Assembly (NCBI RefSeq): GCF_004522235.1
Contig: NZ_SDLT01000024.1
Location: 62,001 to 126,000, forward strand
Length of the DNA stretch: 64,000 nucleotides
Direction: 5' to 3'
DNA from: Amycolatopsis nivea
GTDB lineage: Bacteria > Actinomycetota > Actinomycetes > Mycobacteriales > Pseudonocardiaceae
The translations under genes and the position numbers were made by a program. Position 1 is the first letter of the stretch; every line of letters begins with the position of its first letter. The notes beneath the pieces were generated by a model, which was not told where the DNA came from, made no database searches, and worked only from the letters and a program-made list of their open reading frames with translations. Shown here piece by piece: positions 41,857 to 49,450 of this stretch.

Positions 41857-43128
41857 ATGGGAACTGCACAGGCGGACGGAGCCCGGACCGGAGACGAGAC
41901 CACCGACCCCTCCGGGGACTCCCGAACGCCGGTGCTGCTCAGGGAACCGGCGGAGGGCACCCCACCGGTCGTGGCCGATCCCGACGCGCTCGCCGAGGCG
42001 TGCGCGCGGCTCGCCGCGGGCTCGGGCGCCGTGGCCGTCGACACCGAACGGGCGTCGGGCTATCGCTACTGGCCCAAGGCCTATCTCGTCCAGCTGCGCC
42101 GCGAAGGCTCCGGCACGGTGCTGATCGACCCGATCGCGCTCGCCGACGACCTCGCCCCGCTGCGGGACGTCCTCAACGACACCGAATGGGTGCTGCACGC
42201 CGCGTCCCAGGATCTGCCGTGCCTGGCGGAGCTGGACCTGCGGCCGCGCTCGCTGTTCGACACCGAGCTGGCCGGACGGCTGGCCGGGTACGAACGCGTC
42301 GCGCTGGGCACGCTCGTGGAGCTGCTGCTCGGGTACACCCTCGAAAAGGGCCACAGCGCCGCGGACTGGTCGAAGCGTCCGCTGCCGATCGACTGGCTCA
42401 ACTACGCCGCGCTCGACGTCGAGCTGCTCAACGAACTGCGCGCGAAGCTCGAGACCGAGCTGGCCGCGCAGGGCAAGCTGGAGTGGGCGCAGCAGGAGTT
42501 CGAGGCCGTGCGCACCGCTCCCCCGCCCGCGCCGCGCGCCGAACCGTGGCGCCGGACGTCCGGGGTGCACAAGATCCGCAGTCCGCGCGGCCTCGCCGCG
42601 GTGCGCGAGATGTGGCAGGCCCGCGACGAACTGGCCCGCAAACGCGACCGCGCGCCGAGCCGGATCCTGCCCGACAGCGCGATCGTCAACGCGGTGACCT
42701 CCGACCCGAAGACGGTCGAGGAGCTGCAGGCGCTGCCGGTGTTCAGCGGACGCGTGCAGCGCAAGTACACCGCCAGCTGGCTGCGGCACCTCCAGGCGGC
42801 CAAAGCGCTGCCGGCGAGCGAGCTGCCGAGCCCGAGCCAGCCCAACGACGGTCCGCCGCCGGTGAACCGCTGGGCCGACAAGGACCCCGACGCCGCCGCC
42901 CGGCTGGCCGCCGCGCGTGCCGCGTTGGCCGCGATCGCGGAGGACCGCAAGCTGCCGGTGGAGAACCTCCTGCTGCCGGATTTGGTCCGGCGCACCTGCT
43001 GGCGTCCCCCGGCCGATCTCGCGGAGGACTCGGTCGCGGACGCGCTGCGGGCGGGCGGGGCGCGGCCGTGGCAGGTCGAGCTGACCGCGGCGGTGCTGAG
43101 CAAGGCGTTGCACAGCACGGCTTCCTGA
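41857..43128 (+). CDS. rnd: Ribonuclease D
   Basis: 423 residues. A DEDD-type 3'-5' exonuclease domain comes first: VAVDTERASGYRYW, VLHAASQDLPCLAEL, and LNYAALDVELLNEL hold the acidic residues. It is followed by HRDC-like helices (VREMWQARDELARKRDRAPS, then LLPDLVRRTCWRPPADL). It would trim 3' ends of tRNA and other structured RNA. The N-terminal 25 residues are disordered and specific to actinobacteria. Neighbour of DUF3000 in many genomes. Confidence 0.93.
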   Translation: MGTAQADGARTGDETTDPSGDSRTPVLLREPAEGTPPVVADPDALAEACARLAAGSGAVAVDTERASGYRYWPKAYLVQLRREGSGTVLIDPIALADDLAPLRDVLNDTEWVLHAASQDLPCLAELDLRPRSLFDTELAGRLAGYERVALGTLVELLLGYTLEKGHSAADWSKRPLPIDWLNYAALDVELLNELRAKLETELAAQGKLEWAQQEFEAVRTAPPPAPRAEPWRRTSGVHKIRSPRGLAAVREMWQARDELARKRDRAPSRILPDSAIVNAVTSDPKTVEELQALPVFSGRVQRKYTASWLRHLQAAKALPASELPSPSQPNDGPPPVNRWADKDPDAAARLAAARAALAAIAEDRKLPVENLLLPDLVRRTCWRPPADLAEDSVADALRAGGARPWQVELTAAVLSKALHSTAS

Positions 43129-43163
43129 CCTGCGCTGGGTGGTTCAGACCTCTAGGTGAGACC

Positions 43164-43928
43164 TCACGTACGGCGACGCGTCGGTCGGCGGTAGCCGAGC
43201 GACCGCGCCACGCCGGTCGCCGTGGTGACCACCGCGGGCACCAGATGGGCTACCGAGGTCGTCTCCCGGCGTCCCACGACCGCGACCGCGGCGGTGACCC
43301 GTGACGTTGCGTCGCGGATCGGGGCTGCGACGGCGACCGCGTCGTCGGCGAGTTGGCGATCGGCGACGCAGTAGCCGGTGCGGGCGATGTCGGCGAGTTC
43401 GGCGCGCAGGGTTTCCGGGTCGGTCGTGGTGTGCGGGGTTTCCGCGGCGATCGGGCTGGTCAGCGCGGATTCGCGGGTGTCGGCGGCGGCGTGCGCGAGC
43501 AGGACGCGGCCGGTGGCGGTGGTGGTCGCGGGAAGGCGGCTGCCGGTCGTGGTCAGGATGCCGACCGAACGGTGTCCGGCCAGCCTGGCCAGGAACACGA
43601 CGTCAGTCCCGTCCAGCACGGACAGGTGCACGTTTTCGCCGGTCGCGTCGAACAGGTCGCCCAGGTACGGCAGGGCGATTTCGCGGATCGACGCCCTGGC
43701 CAGCGACAGCGAGCCCAGCTCCCACAGCTTCAGGCCGAGGTGATAGCCGCCGCGTTCGTCGCGGACCAGCGCTCCCCAGTCGGCCAGCTCGCCGACCAGC
43801 CGGTGTGCCGTGCTCAACGGCAGGCTCGCGGACTGGGCGATTTCGGTCAGGGAAAGGACCGGCGTCCGCGGGCTGAAGCAGTCCAGGACCGACAGCAGCC
43901 GCGCCGCCGCGGTGGGTCTGGCTTCCAT
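43164..43928 (-). CDS. IclR-family transcriptional regulator
   Basis: 254 residues. N-terminal winged helix (AARLLSVLDCFSP, SLTEIAQSASLPLSTAHRLV) and the C-terminal IclR effector domain with SVLDGTDVVFLARLAG, RLPATTTATGRVLLAH and GYCVADRQLADDAVAVAAPI. Divergent from the SDR gene across a 51-bp gap, so it most likely controls the three-gene redox cluster. Such regulators usually answer to small aromatic or organic acids. Confidence 0.92.
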   Translation of the reverse strand: MEARPTAAARLLSVLDCFSPRTPVLSLTEIAQSASLPLSTAHRLVGELADWGALVRDERGGYHLGLKLWELGSLSLARASIREIALPYLGDLFDATGENVHLSVLDGTDVVFLARLAGHRSVGILTTTGSRLPATTTATGRVLLAHAAADTRESALTSPIAAETPHTTTDPETLRAELADIARTGYCVADRQLADDAVAVAAPIRDATSRVTAAVAVVGRRETTSVAHLVPAVVTTATGVARSLGYRRPTRRRT

Positions 43929-43979
43929 GTGGCGGAAGTCTGATTGAGGCCGGGCCTCGGCGCAAGCGACACTGCGGGC

Positions 43980-44750
43980 GTGGGTCGGCCAAGCGAGTCA
44001 GTTGTGATCACCGGGGCGGGATCGGGTCTGGGGCTGGGAGCGGGACTGACGCTCGCGGCGCGCGGGCATCGGGTGTTCGCCACCGTCGAACGGGACGACC
44101 AGATCGAGCCGACGCGGGCGGCGTTCGCCGAGCGCGGGCTCGCCGCGGAGGTCTCCCGGCTCGATCTGCTCGATCCGGCTGATCGCGAGGCAGCGGCGGC
44201 GCTCGACGCGTCCGTTCTGCTCAACAACGCCGGATTCGGTGCGGAAGGTCCGCTTCTGCGCACGGATTCCGCCGTGGTCCGGAAGACGTTCGAGGTCAAC
44301 GTCTTCGGCACGCTCGAGCTGACGCGACTGGTCGCCGATCGGCTCGTCGCCGCCGGGCGCGGCGGGCGGATCGTGTTCGTGACGTCGGTGGCCGGGCTGT
44401 TCGTCGCGCCCGGGGCGGGTCCGTACGGGGCGAGCAAGTTCGCCCTCGAAGCCATGGCGCAGGCGGTTCGCCAGGAACTGCGGCCGCACGGGATCGAAGT
44501 CCGGGTCGTCGAGCCCGGGCCGTTTTCCACGGGATTCAACGAAAAACTCGTCGAGAACGCACCTGCCTCGGAGCACGACTTTTCGGATTTCCTCGCGATG
44601 CAACGCGATCCGGCGCAGGCGGTCGAGACGATCGTTCGGGTGGCGGTCGAATCCGGGTCGTACCGGACGATCGTGCCGGGCGAGTTCGGGGCGATCGTGC
44701 GCGAGCAGCAAGATCGGCTGTGGGCCGAGACCGACCTGGTCGATCCGTGA
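43980..44750 (+). CDS. Short-chain dehydrogenase/reductase
   Basis: 256 residues from GTG 43980. Cofactor motif VVITGAGSGLGLGAG, NNAG (LLNNAGFGAEG), catalytic Ser-Tyr-Lys in VTSVAGLFVAP and YGASKFALEA. No typical acidic residue follows the second strand except ERDD, so NAD(H) use is possible. First gene of the IclR-flanked cluster; substrate unknown. Confidence 0.88.
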   Translation: MGRPSESVVITGAGSGLGLGAGLTLAARGHRVFATVERDDQIEPTRAAFAERGLAAEVSRLDLLDPADREAAAALDASVLLNNAGFGAEGPLLRTDSAVVRKTFEVNVFGTLELTRLVADRLVAAGRGGRIVFVTSVAGLFVAPGAGPYGASKFALEAMAQAVRQELRPHGIEVRVVEPGPFSTGFNEKLVENAPASEHDFSDFLAMQRDPAQAVETIVRVAVESGSYRTIVPGEFGAIVREQQDRLWAETDLVDP

Positions 44751-44787
44751 GAAAGTGCGACAGCACACCAGTACGAGACAGGAGCAC

Positions 44788-45900
44788 ATGACAGTGAAGA
44801 TCGCGGTTCTCGGGGGCGGACACGGTTCCTGGGCCACGGTGGCGGAGCTCGCCGAGAACGGCCACGAAGTGCGCTGGTGGCGGCGGAACGCCGAGGCGCT
44901 GGAAGCGGTGCGCGCGACCGGAGCGGTGAGCGTCCGGGATTACCGAGGTTCCCGATCGGTGCCGGTGGGCGACGGCGCCGGGGAGATCAACCCGGTGGCG
45001 GACCTCGCCGAGGCGGTGCGCGACGCGGCCCTGGTCGTGATCCCGCTGCCGTCGACGACGCACGACGACCTGGCTCCTCAGCTCGCTCCGCTGCTGACCG
45101 AGGGCCAGGTGGTGTTCATGCCGCCGGGCACGTTCGGTTCGATGGTGTTCGCCAAGGCCGTCGCGGCGGCGGGCGGCAGTGCGGAGATCGCGTTCGCCGA
45201 AGCCGGGACGCTGCCGTATCTCGCGCGCCGGCACGGGGACGCGGAAGTGGTGATCAGCGGGTACGCGACCCGGCTGCCGACCGGGGTTTTCCCGTTGCGG
45301 CTGGCGGAAAGCGCGTTCAAGACGCTGCGCGAGGCGTACCCGAGCGTCGAGGACGCGGGCGACGGGCTCAGCGGCGCGCTGATGAACGCGGGCCCGATCA
45401 TCCACCCGCCGCTGATCACGATGAACGCCGGTCCGCTGGAGCATTTCGCCGCCTGGGACATCCACAACGAGGGCACACAGCCGTCCATCCGCAGCGTCAC
45501 CGACGCGCTGGACGCCGAGCGGGTCGCGCTGCGCGAAGCGTTCGGCTACGGCGCGCCGCACTTCCCGCTGGCCGATCACTACGCCGCCGACGGCGACGAG
45601 TGGATGTACGGCCGCTCGGCGCACGAGCGGCTCACCGACAGCGGCGACTGGCGCGAGAAGATCGACCTCCACACGCACCGCTACATGGTGGAAGACACCC
45701 GGCTCGGGCTGTCGCTGCTGGTGTCCGCGGGCCGGTGGGCCGGGGTGCCGACGCCGGTCGCGGAAGGCCTGCTGGCGCTCGGTTCCGCGATCACCGGCCG
45801 CGATTTCTACGCCGAGGGACGGACTTTCGAGAACCTCGGCCTGGCGGATCTCGACCGGGCCGGGCTGACCGAGCTGCTGCGGGACGGAGTCCAGTCGTGA
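44788..45900 (+). CDS. NAD/NADP octopine/nopaline dehydrogenase family protein
   Basis: 370 residues. N-terminal Rossmann fold (KIAVLGGGHGSWATVAELA) and C-terminal octopine-dehydrogenase domain (MNAGPIIHPPLITMNAGPLE, WDIHNEGTQPSIRSV, ALREAFGYGAPHFPLADHY). Opine dehydrogenases join an amino acid and a 2-oxo acid reductively or split such adducts. Start ATG 44788 with AGGAG upstream. Between the SDR and the HAD-type dehydrogenase, overlapping the latter by 4 bp, which suggests one pathway. Confidence 0.88.
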   Translation: MTVKIAVLGGGHGSWATVAELAENGHEVRWWRRNAEALEAVRATGAVSVRDYRGSRSVPVGDGAGEINPVADLAEAVRDAALVVIPLPSTTHDDLAPQLAPLLTEGQVVFMPPGTFGSMVFAKAVAAAGGSAEIAFAEAGTLPYLARRHGDAEVVISGYATRLPTGVFPLRLAESAFKTLREAYPSVEDAGDGLSGALMNAGPIIHPPLITMNAGPLEHFAAWDIHNEGTQPSIRSVTDALDAERVALREAFGYGAPHFPLADHYAADGDEWMYGRSAHERLTDSGDWREKIDLHTHRYMVEDTRLGLSLLVSAGRWAGVPTPVAEGLLALGSAITGRDFYAEGRTFENLGLADLDRAGLTELLRDGVQS

Positions 45901-46868
45901 TCGCCATCGTCGGCGCCGGGCGGATGGGCGAGGGCATCGCGCTGGCCTTCCTCGCGGCGGGACATCCGGTGCTGCTCGCGGACGTCAAGAACCGCACCGA
46001 GGAGGAACGCCAGCTCCGGCGCGACGAGGTCCGCAAGCGTCTCGCCGACCGGCTCCGCGCGATGTTCGGCCACGCGGACGCGCTGGAAAGCCTGACGCTC
46101 GGCGACCGTTCGGCGAAGGAACTCGCCGACGCGACCGTGGTGTTCGAGGCCGTGCCGGAGGTCATGGACGTCAAACGCGAGGTGTTCGGCTGGCTCGGTT
46201 CGCAGGTGCCGGAGTCGGCGGTGCTGGCCTCGACGACGTCGACCTTCCTGGTCACGCAGATCGCGGAACTCGCCGAACGGCCGGAGCGGGTCGTCAACGC
46301 GCACTGGCTCAACCCGGCCGAGCTGATGCCGCTGGTCGAGGTCAGCCGCAGCGACGCCACCGACCCGGCCGCGGTCGACCGGCTCGTGGAACTGCTGCGC
46401 GAAATCGGCAAGGTGCCGGTGGTGTGCGGGCCCGCCGCCGGGTACATCGTGCCGCGGCTGCAGGCGCTGCTGATGAACGAGGCCGCGCGGATGGTCGAGG
46501 AAGGGGTAGCCGGAGCCGCCGAGATCGACCTCGCCGTGCGCGCCGGGCTCGGGCCGCGGTTTTCGGTGCTGGGCCCGCTGGAATTCATCGACTGGGGCGG
46601 CGGCGACATCCTGTACTACGCCTCGCGCTACCTGACCGGCGAACTCGGCGAGCGGTTCCAGGCGCCCGCGATCGTCGAGGACAACATGACCGGCCAGCGG
46701 CGCGGCCTCCAGGACGGAGCCGGGTTCTACCGCTTCGACCAGGCCGGGGTGCCCGACTACCGGGCGGCGCGGATGCGGGAGTTCGAGGAGATCTTCCGGC
46801 TGCGGGAACCGCATTTGCGGGACGGGACGCCGGTTCCGGTGCGTCCGGAGGACGAATCGGCGGAGTGA
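45897..46868 (+). CDS. 3-hydroxyacyl-CoA dehydrogenase family protein
   Basis: 323 residues from GTG 45897. NAD motif IAIVGAGRMGEGIALAFLAA, then VVFEAVPEVMDVKREVFGWL, LASTTSTFLVTQIAEL, VNAHWLNPAELMPLVEVS and PAAGYIVPRLQALLMNEAAR. The sequence HWLNPAELMPLVEV in place of the fatty-acid HFFNP pattern fits a branch acting on small hydroxy acids or their CoA esters (hydroxybutyryl-CoA or carnitine-like). Last gene of the cluster, closed by a strong terminator. Confidence 0.85.
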   Translation: MIAIVGAGRMGEGIALAFLAAGHPVLLADVKNRTEEERQLRRDEVRKRLADRLRAMFGHADALESLTLGDRSAKELADATVVFEAVPEVMDVKREVFGWLGSQVPESAVLASTTSTFLVTQIAELAERPERVVNAHWLNPAELMPLVEVSRSDATDPAAVDRLVELLREIGKVPVVCGPAAGYIVPRLQALLMNEAARMVEEGVAGAAEIDLAVRAGLGPRFSVLGPLEFIDWGGGDILYYASRYLTGELGERFQAPAIVEDNMTGQRRGLQDGAGFYRFDQAGVPDYRAARMREFEEIFRLREPHLRDGTPVPVRPEDESAE

Positions 46869-46874
46869 TCCTTC

Positions 46875-46904
46875 GACGGCCGCGGGTTCGGGCCCGCGGC
46901 CGTC
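46875..46904. terminator. Bidirectional terminator
   Basis: Perfect 12-bp stem GACGGCCGCGGG / CCCGCGGCCGTC with a 6-nt loop between the convergent dehydrogenase and TPR genes; the right arm touches the stop codon of the TPR gene. Confidence 0.82.
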
Positions 46905-47967
46905 AGCACTCCTTCAGCCAGCCGGTTGCCTGGACGGTGCGCGGATGGGCATCGCCGAAAACCGCTTTGAAGCCGGACACCACGGCTTCCAGCTCGGCCA
47001 CAGCACCCATTCGGTCGCCGCGTTGGGCGGCGGCTCGGGCCAGTGTCGCGCGGAGGCCGAGTACCACGGGGTGTCCGGCTGGCCAGGCACCGGCGGCCAG
47101 CACGGTTCGCGCGGAGTGCTCCGCTTCGTCCAGGTTGCCGCTCTCGACGCAGGCTTGCGCGAGGGTGCCGCGCAGGAGCAGCGCGCCTCGGCCTCGCGCT
47201 TCAACCAGAAGCTCGCGGAGCAGGTCGGCTGCCTCGGCGGCTTGCCCCGCTTTCAGCAGCACGGTCGCCAGGCTTTCCGCCAGAGCTTGCCGCTTCCCGT
47301 ACAACTCGCGCAGCGGAGCGATCGCCGCCTCCGGATCCCCGGTTTCGGCTTGCACCACCAAACGGAGACCGCGGATCGCGTCCCGTTGCTCGTCGGTCTC
47401 GCAGAGCGCATCCTCGTCCGACAGCAATTGTTCGACTGCCTCGTAGCGGTTGAGTGCGCGCAGCAGGGCGATCTTCCGCCGTCGTCCGGCTTTCGTCCGA
47501 AGGTGCGCCGGGCCGAGTTCAGCCGCGCAGTAGCCGACATGCGCGTCCAGGACCGCCAGCGCGTCTTCGTACTGCGCCGCCACGGCATAGGCTTCCGCGA
47601 GGAACAGCTGGGTCTTGAAGGTCGCGGGCTGGCGCGCGCCCCACGTTTCCTCGAACAGCTCCGCGGTGCGTTCCAGCAGCGGGATCGCCTCTGCCGGACG
47701 GCCCTGCGACGTCTGGCACCACGCCAGATTCGCCCACGCGGCAAGGGTGTTCGGCTCGCGCGGACCGAAGACGTCCGTCAACGCGGGCACCAGGTCCGCG
47801 TAGTGCCGTTCGGCGGCGGGCCAGTCCTCGTTCTTGACCAGCGACTGACCCAGCAGAAGCCGCCTACGCAGGTTCGGCACGCTGTTCGGGTTGCGCGCCT
47901 TCGCGAGGGCGGACTGCAGCGCGGCGACCTCGTCGGCCGGCTCTGGCTTCGTGCGGAAGAGTCCCAC
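46903..47967 (-). CDS. Tetratricopeptide repeat protein
   Basis: 354 residues from GTG 47967. TPR helical pairs run the full length (NEDWPAAERHYADLVPALTD, LAAWANLAWCQTSQGRPAEA, FLAEAYAVAAQYEDALAVLD, TLAQACVESGNLDEAEHSAR). The ending FGDAHPRTVQATGWLKEC resembles FxK-type TPRs (Fis1/kinesin-light-chain-like units). No signal peptide or effector domain, so a scaffold role is likely. A remnant of a second copy of its 3' end lies upstream at 47993-48082. Confidence 0.82.
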   Translation of the reverse strand: MGLFRTKPEPADEVAALQSALAKARNPNSVPNLRRRLLLGQSLVKNEDWPAAERHYADLVPALTDVFGPREPNTLAAWANLAWCQTSQGRPAEAIPLLERTAELFEETWGARQPATFKTQLFLAEAYAVAAQYEDALAVLDAHVGYCAAELGPAHLRTKAGRRRKIALLRALNRYEAVEQLLSDEDALCETDEQRDAIRGLRLVVQAETGDPEAAIAPLRELYGKRQALAESLATVLLKAGQAAEAADLLRELLVEARGRGALLLRGTLAQACVESGNLDEAEHSARTVLAAGAWPAGHPVVLGLRATLARAAAQRGDRMGAVAELEAVVSGFKAVFGDAHPRTVQATGWLKEC

Positions 47968-47992
47968 TTGGACAGTCTGCCTGCTGCGCCGT

Positions 47993-48082
47993 TCAATCCT
48001 CCGTCAACCACCCGGATGCTTCGACGGCATCCGGATGCTTCGGACCAAACGCCTCCGCAAGCAGCAGCCGTGGCCGGGCCAT
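47993..48082 (-). pseudogene. Remnant of a TPR-protein 3' end
   Basis: Short minus-strand frame ending FGPKHPDAVEASGWLTED and stop. Compare the neighbouring gene's end FGDAHPRTVQATGWLKEC and stop: same length and clear identity (FG..HP..V.A.GWL). No plausible coding extends upstream, so only the last about 25 codons survive. It is either a duplicated end left by slippage, like the CoA-transferase case, or the scar of a lost tandem paralogue. Confidence 0.7.
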
Positions 48083-48205
48083 CAGGGCTGCCCCGCGAAC
48101 CCGGGAGTGTGCCGTCCCCCACTCGACCGGGCCACTCCCCTGGTTACCCACCGGTAACAAGGGCTAGGGTGCGGGACAGGAACACTCTCGACTTCAGGAG
48201 CATTC

Positions 48206-49450
48206 GTGGCCGCACCAGCAACGCCGCCGCTCGCGCCCACCGCGCGAGGGGTGCGCAATGTCGTCTTCGTCGAAGGGGTACGCACGCCCTTCGGCAAGGC
48301 GGGCGACAAGGGCATGTACGCCGGGACCCGGGCGGACGACCTCGTCGTCAACGCCATCCGCGAGCTGCTGCGGCGGCATCCGGAGCTGCCGCCCGAGCGA
48401 GTGGACGAGGTGGCGATCGCCGCGACGACGCAGATCGGCGACCAGGGCCTGACCATCGGCCGCACCGCCGCGCTGCTCGCCGGGCTGCCGAAGTCCGTGC
48501 CGGGCTTCGCGATCGACCGGATGTGCGCGGGCGCGATGACCGCGGTGACCACCACCGCGAGCGGCATCGGCTTCGGCGCGTACGACATCGCCATCGCGGG
48601 CGGCGTCGAACACATGGGCCGCCACCCGATGGGCGAGGGCGTCGACCCGAACCCGCGGATCGTCGCGGACAAGCTGGTCGACCCGACCGCGCTCGTGATG
48701 GGCCAGACCGCGGAGAACCTGCACGACCGCTTCCCGGAGATCACCAAGGAGCGCACGGACGCGTTCGCCGCGCGCAGCCAGGAGCGCTACGCCGAGGCCG
48801 TGAAGACCGGCAAGATCGGGCCGGAGCTGGTTCCGGTCGCCACGCGCAGCAAGGAACTGGGCTGGGGCCTCGCGACCGAGGACGAGCCGCCGCGCCCGGG
48901 CACGACCGTCGAGCAGCTGGCGAAGCTGAAGACGCCGTTCCGCCCGCACGGCCGGATCACCGCGGGCAACGCGGCCGGGCTGAACGACGGCGCCACCGCG
49001 GCGATCCTCGCCGACGAGGACACCGCGCGCGAGCTGGGCCTGCCGATCGGGATGCGGCTGGTCGGCTACTCGTTCGCGGGCGTCGAGCCGGAGGTCATGG
49101 GCATCGGCCCGGTGCCTGCCACCGAGAAGCTGTTCAAGCGCACCGGCCTGTCCATCGACGACATCGGCCTGTTCGAGATCAACGAGGCGTTCGCGGTGCA
49201 GGTGCTCGCGTTCCTCGACCACTTCGGCATCGCCGACGACGACCCGCGGGTCAACCAGTGGGGCGGCGCGATCGCGTGCGGCCACCCGCTGGCCTCGTCC
49301 GGCGTGCGGCTGATGACGCAGCTGGCGCGCCAGTTCGCCGAGCGCCCCGACGTGCGCTACGGCCTCACCACGATGTGCATCGGCATCGGCATGGGCGGCA
49401 CCGTGATCTGGGAAAACCCGGCCTACAACGGCTCTGAGGGGGCGAAGTAA
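48206..49450 (+). CDS. fadA: Acetyl-CoA acyltransferase (thiolase)
   Basis: 414 residues from GTG 48206 (AGGAG upstream). The nucleophile cysteine is in DRMCAGAMTAV (near 107), with FEINEAFAVQVLAF, GGAIACGHPLASSGVR and the second cysteine in TTMCIGIGMGG. It cleaves 3-ketoacyl-CoA in beta-oxidation. It overlaps the following multifunctional gene by one base (TAATG), forming the classic FadA-FadB pair. No acyl-CoA dehydrogenase is in the window. Confidence 0.95.
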   Translation: MAAPATPPLAPTARGVRNVVFVEGVRTPFGKAGDKGMYAGTRADDLVVNAIRELLRRHPELPPERVDEVAIAATTQIGDQGLTIGRTAALLAGLPKSVPGFAIDRMCAGAMTAVTTTASGIGFGAYDIAIAGGVEHMGRHPMGEGVDPNPRIVADKLVDPTALVMGQTAENLHDRFPEITKERTDAFAARSQERYAEAVKTGKIGPELVPVATRSKELGWGLATEDEPPRPGTTVEQLAKLKTPFRPHGRITAGNAAGLNDGATAAILADEDTARELGLPIGMRLVGYSFAGVEPEVMGIGPVPATEKLFKRTGLSIDDIGLFEINEAFAVQVLAFLDHFGIADDDPRVNQWGGAIACGHPLASSGVRLMTQLARQFAERPDVRYGLTTMCIGIGMGGTVIWENPAYNGSEGAK

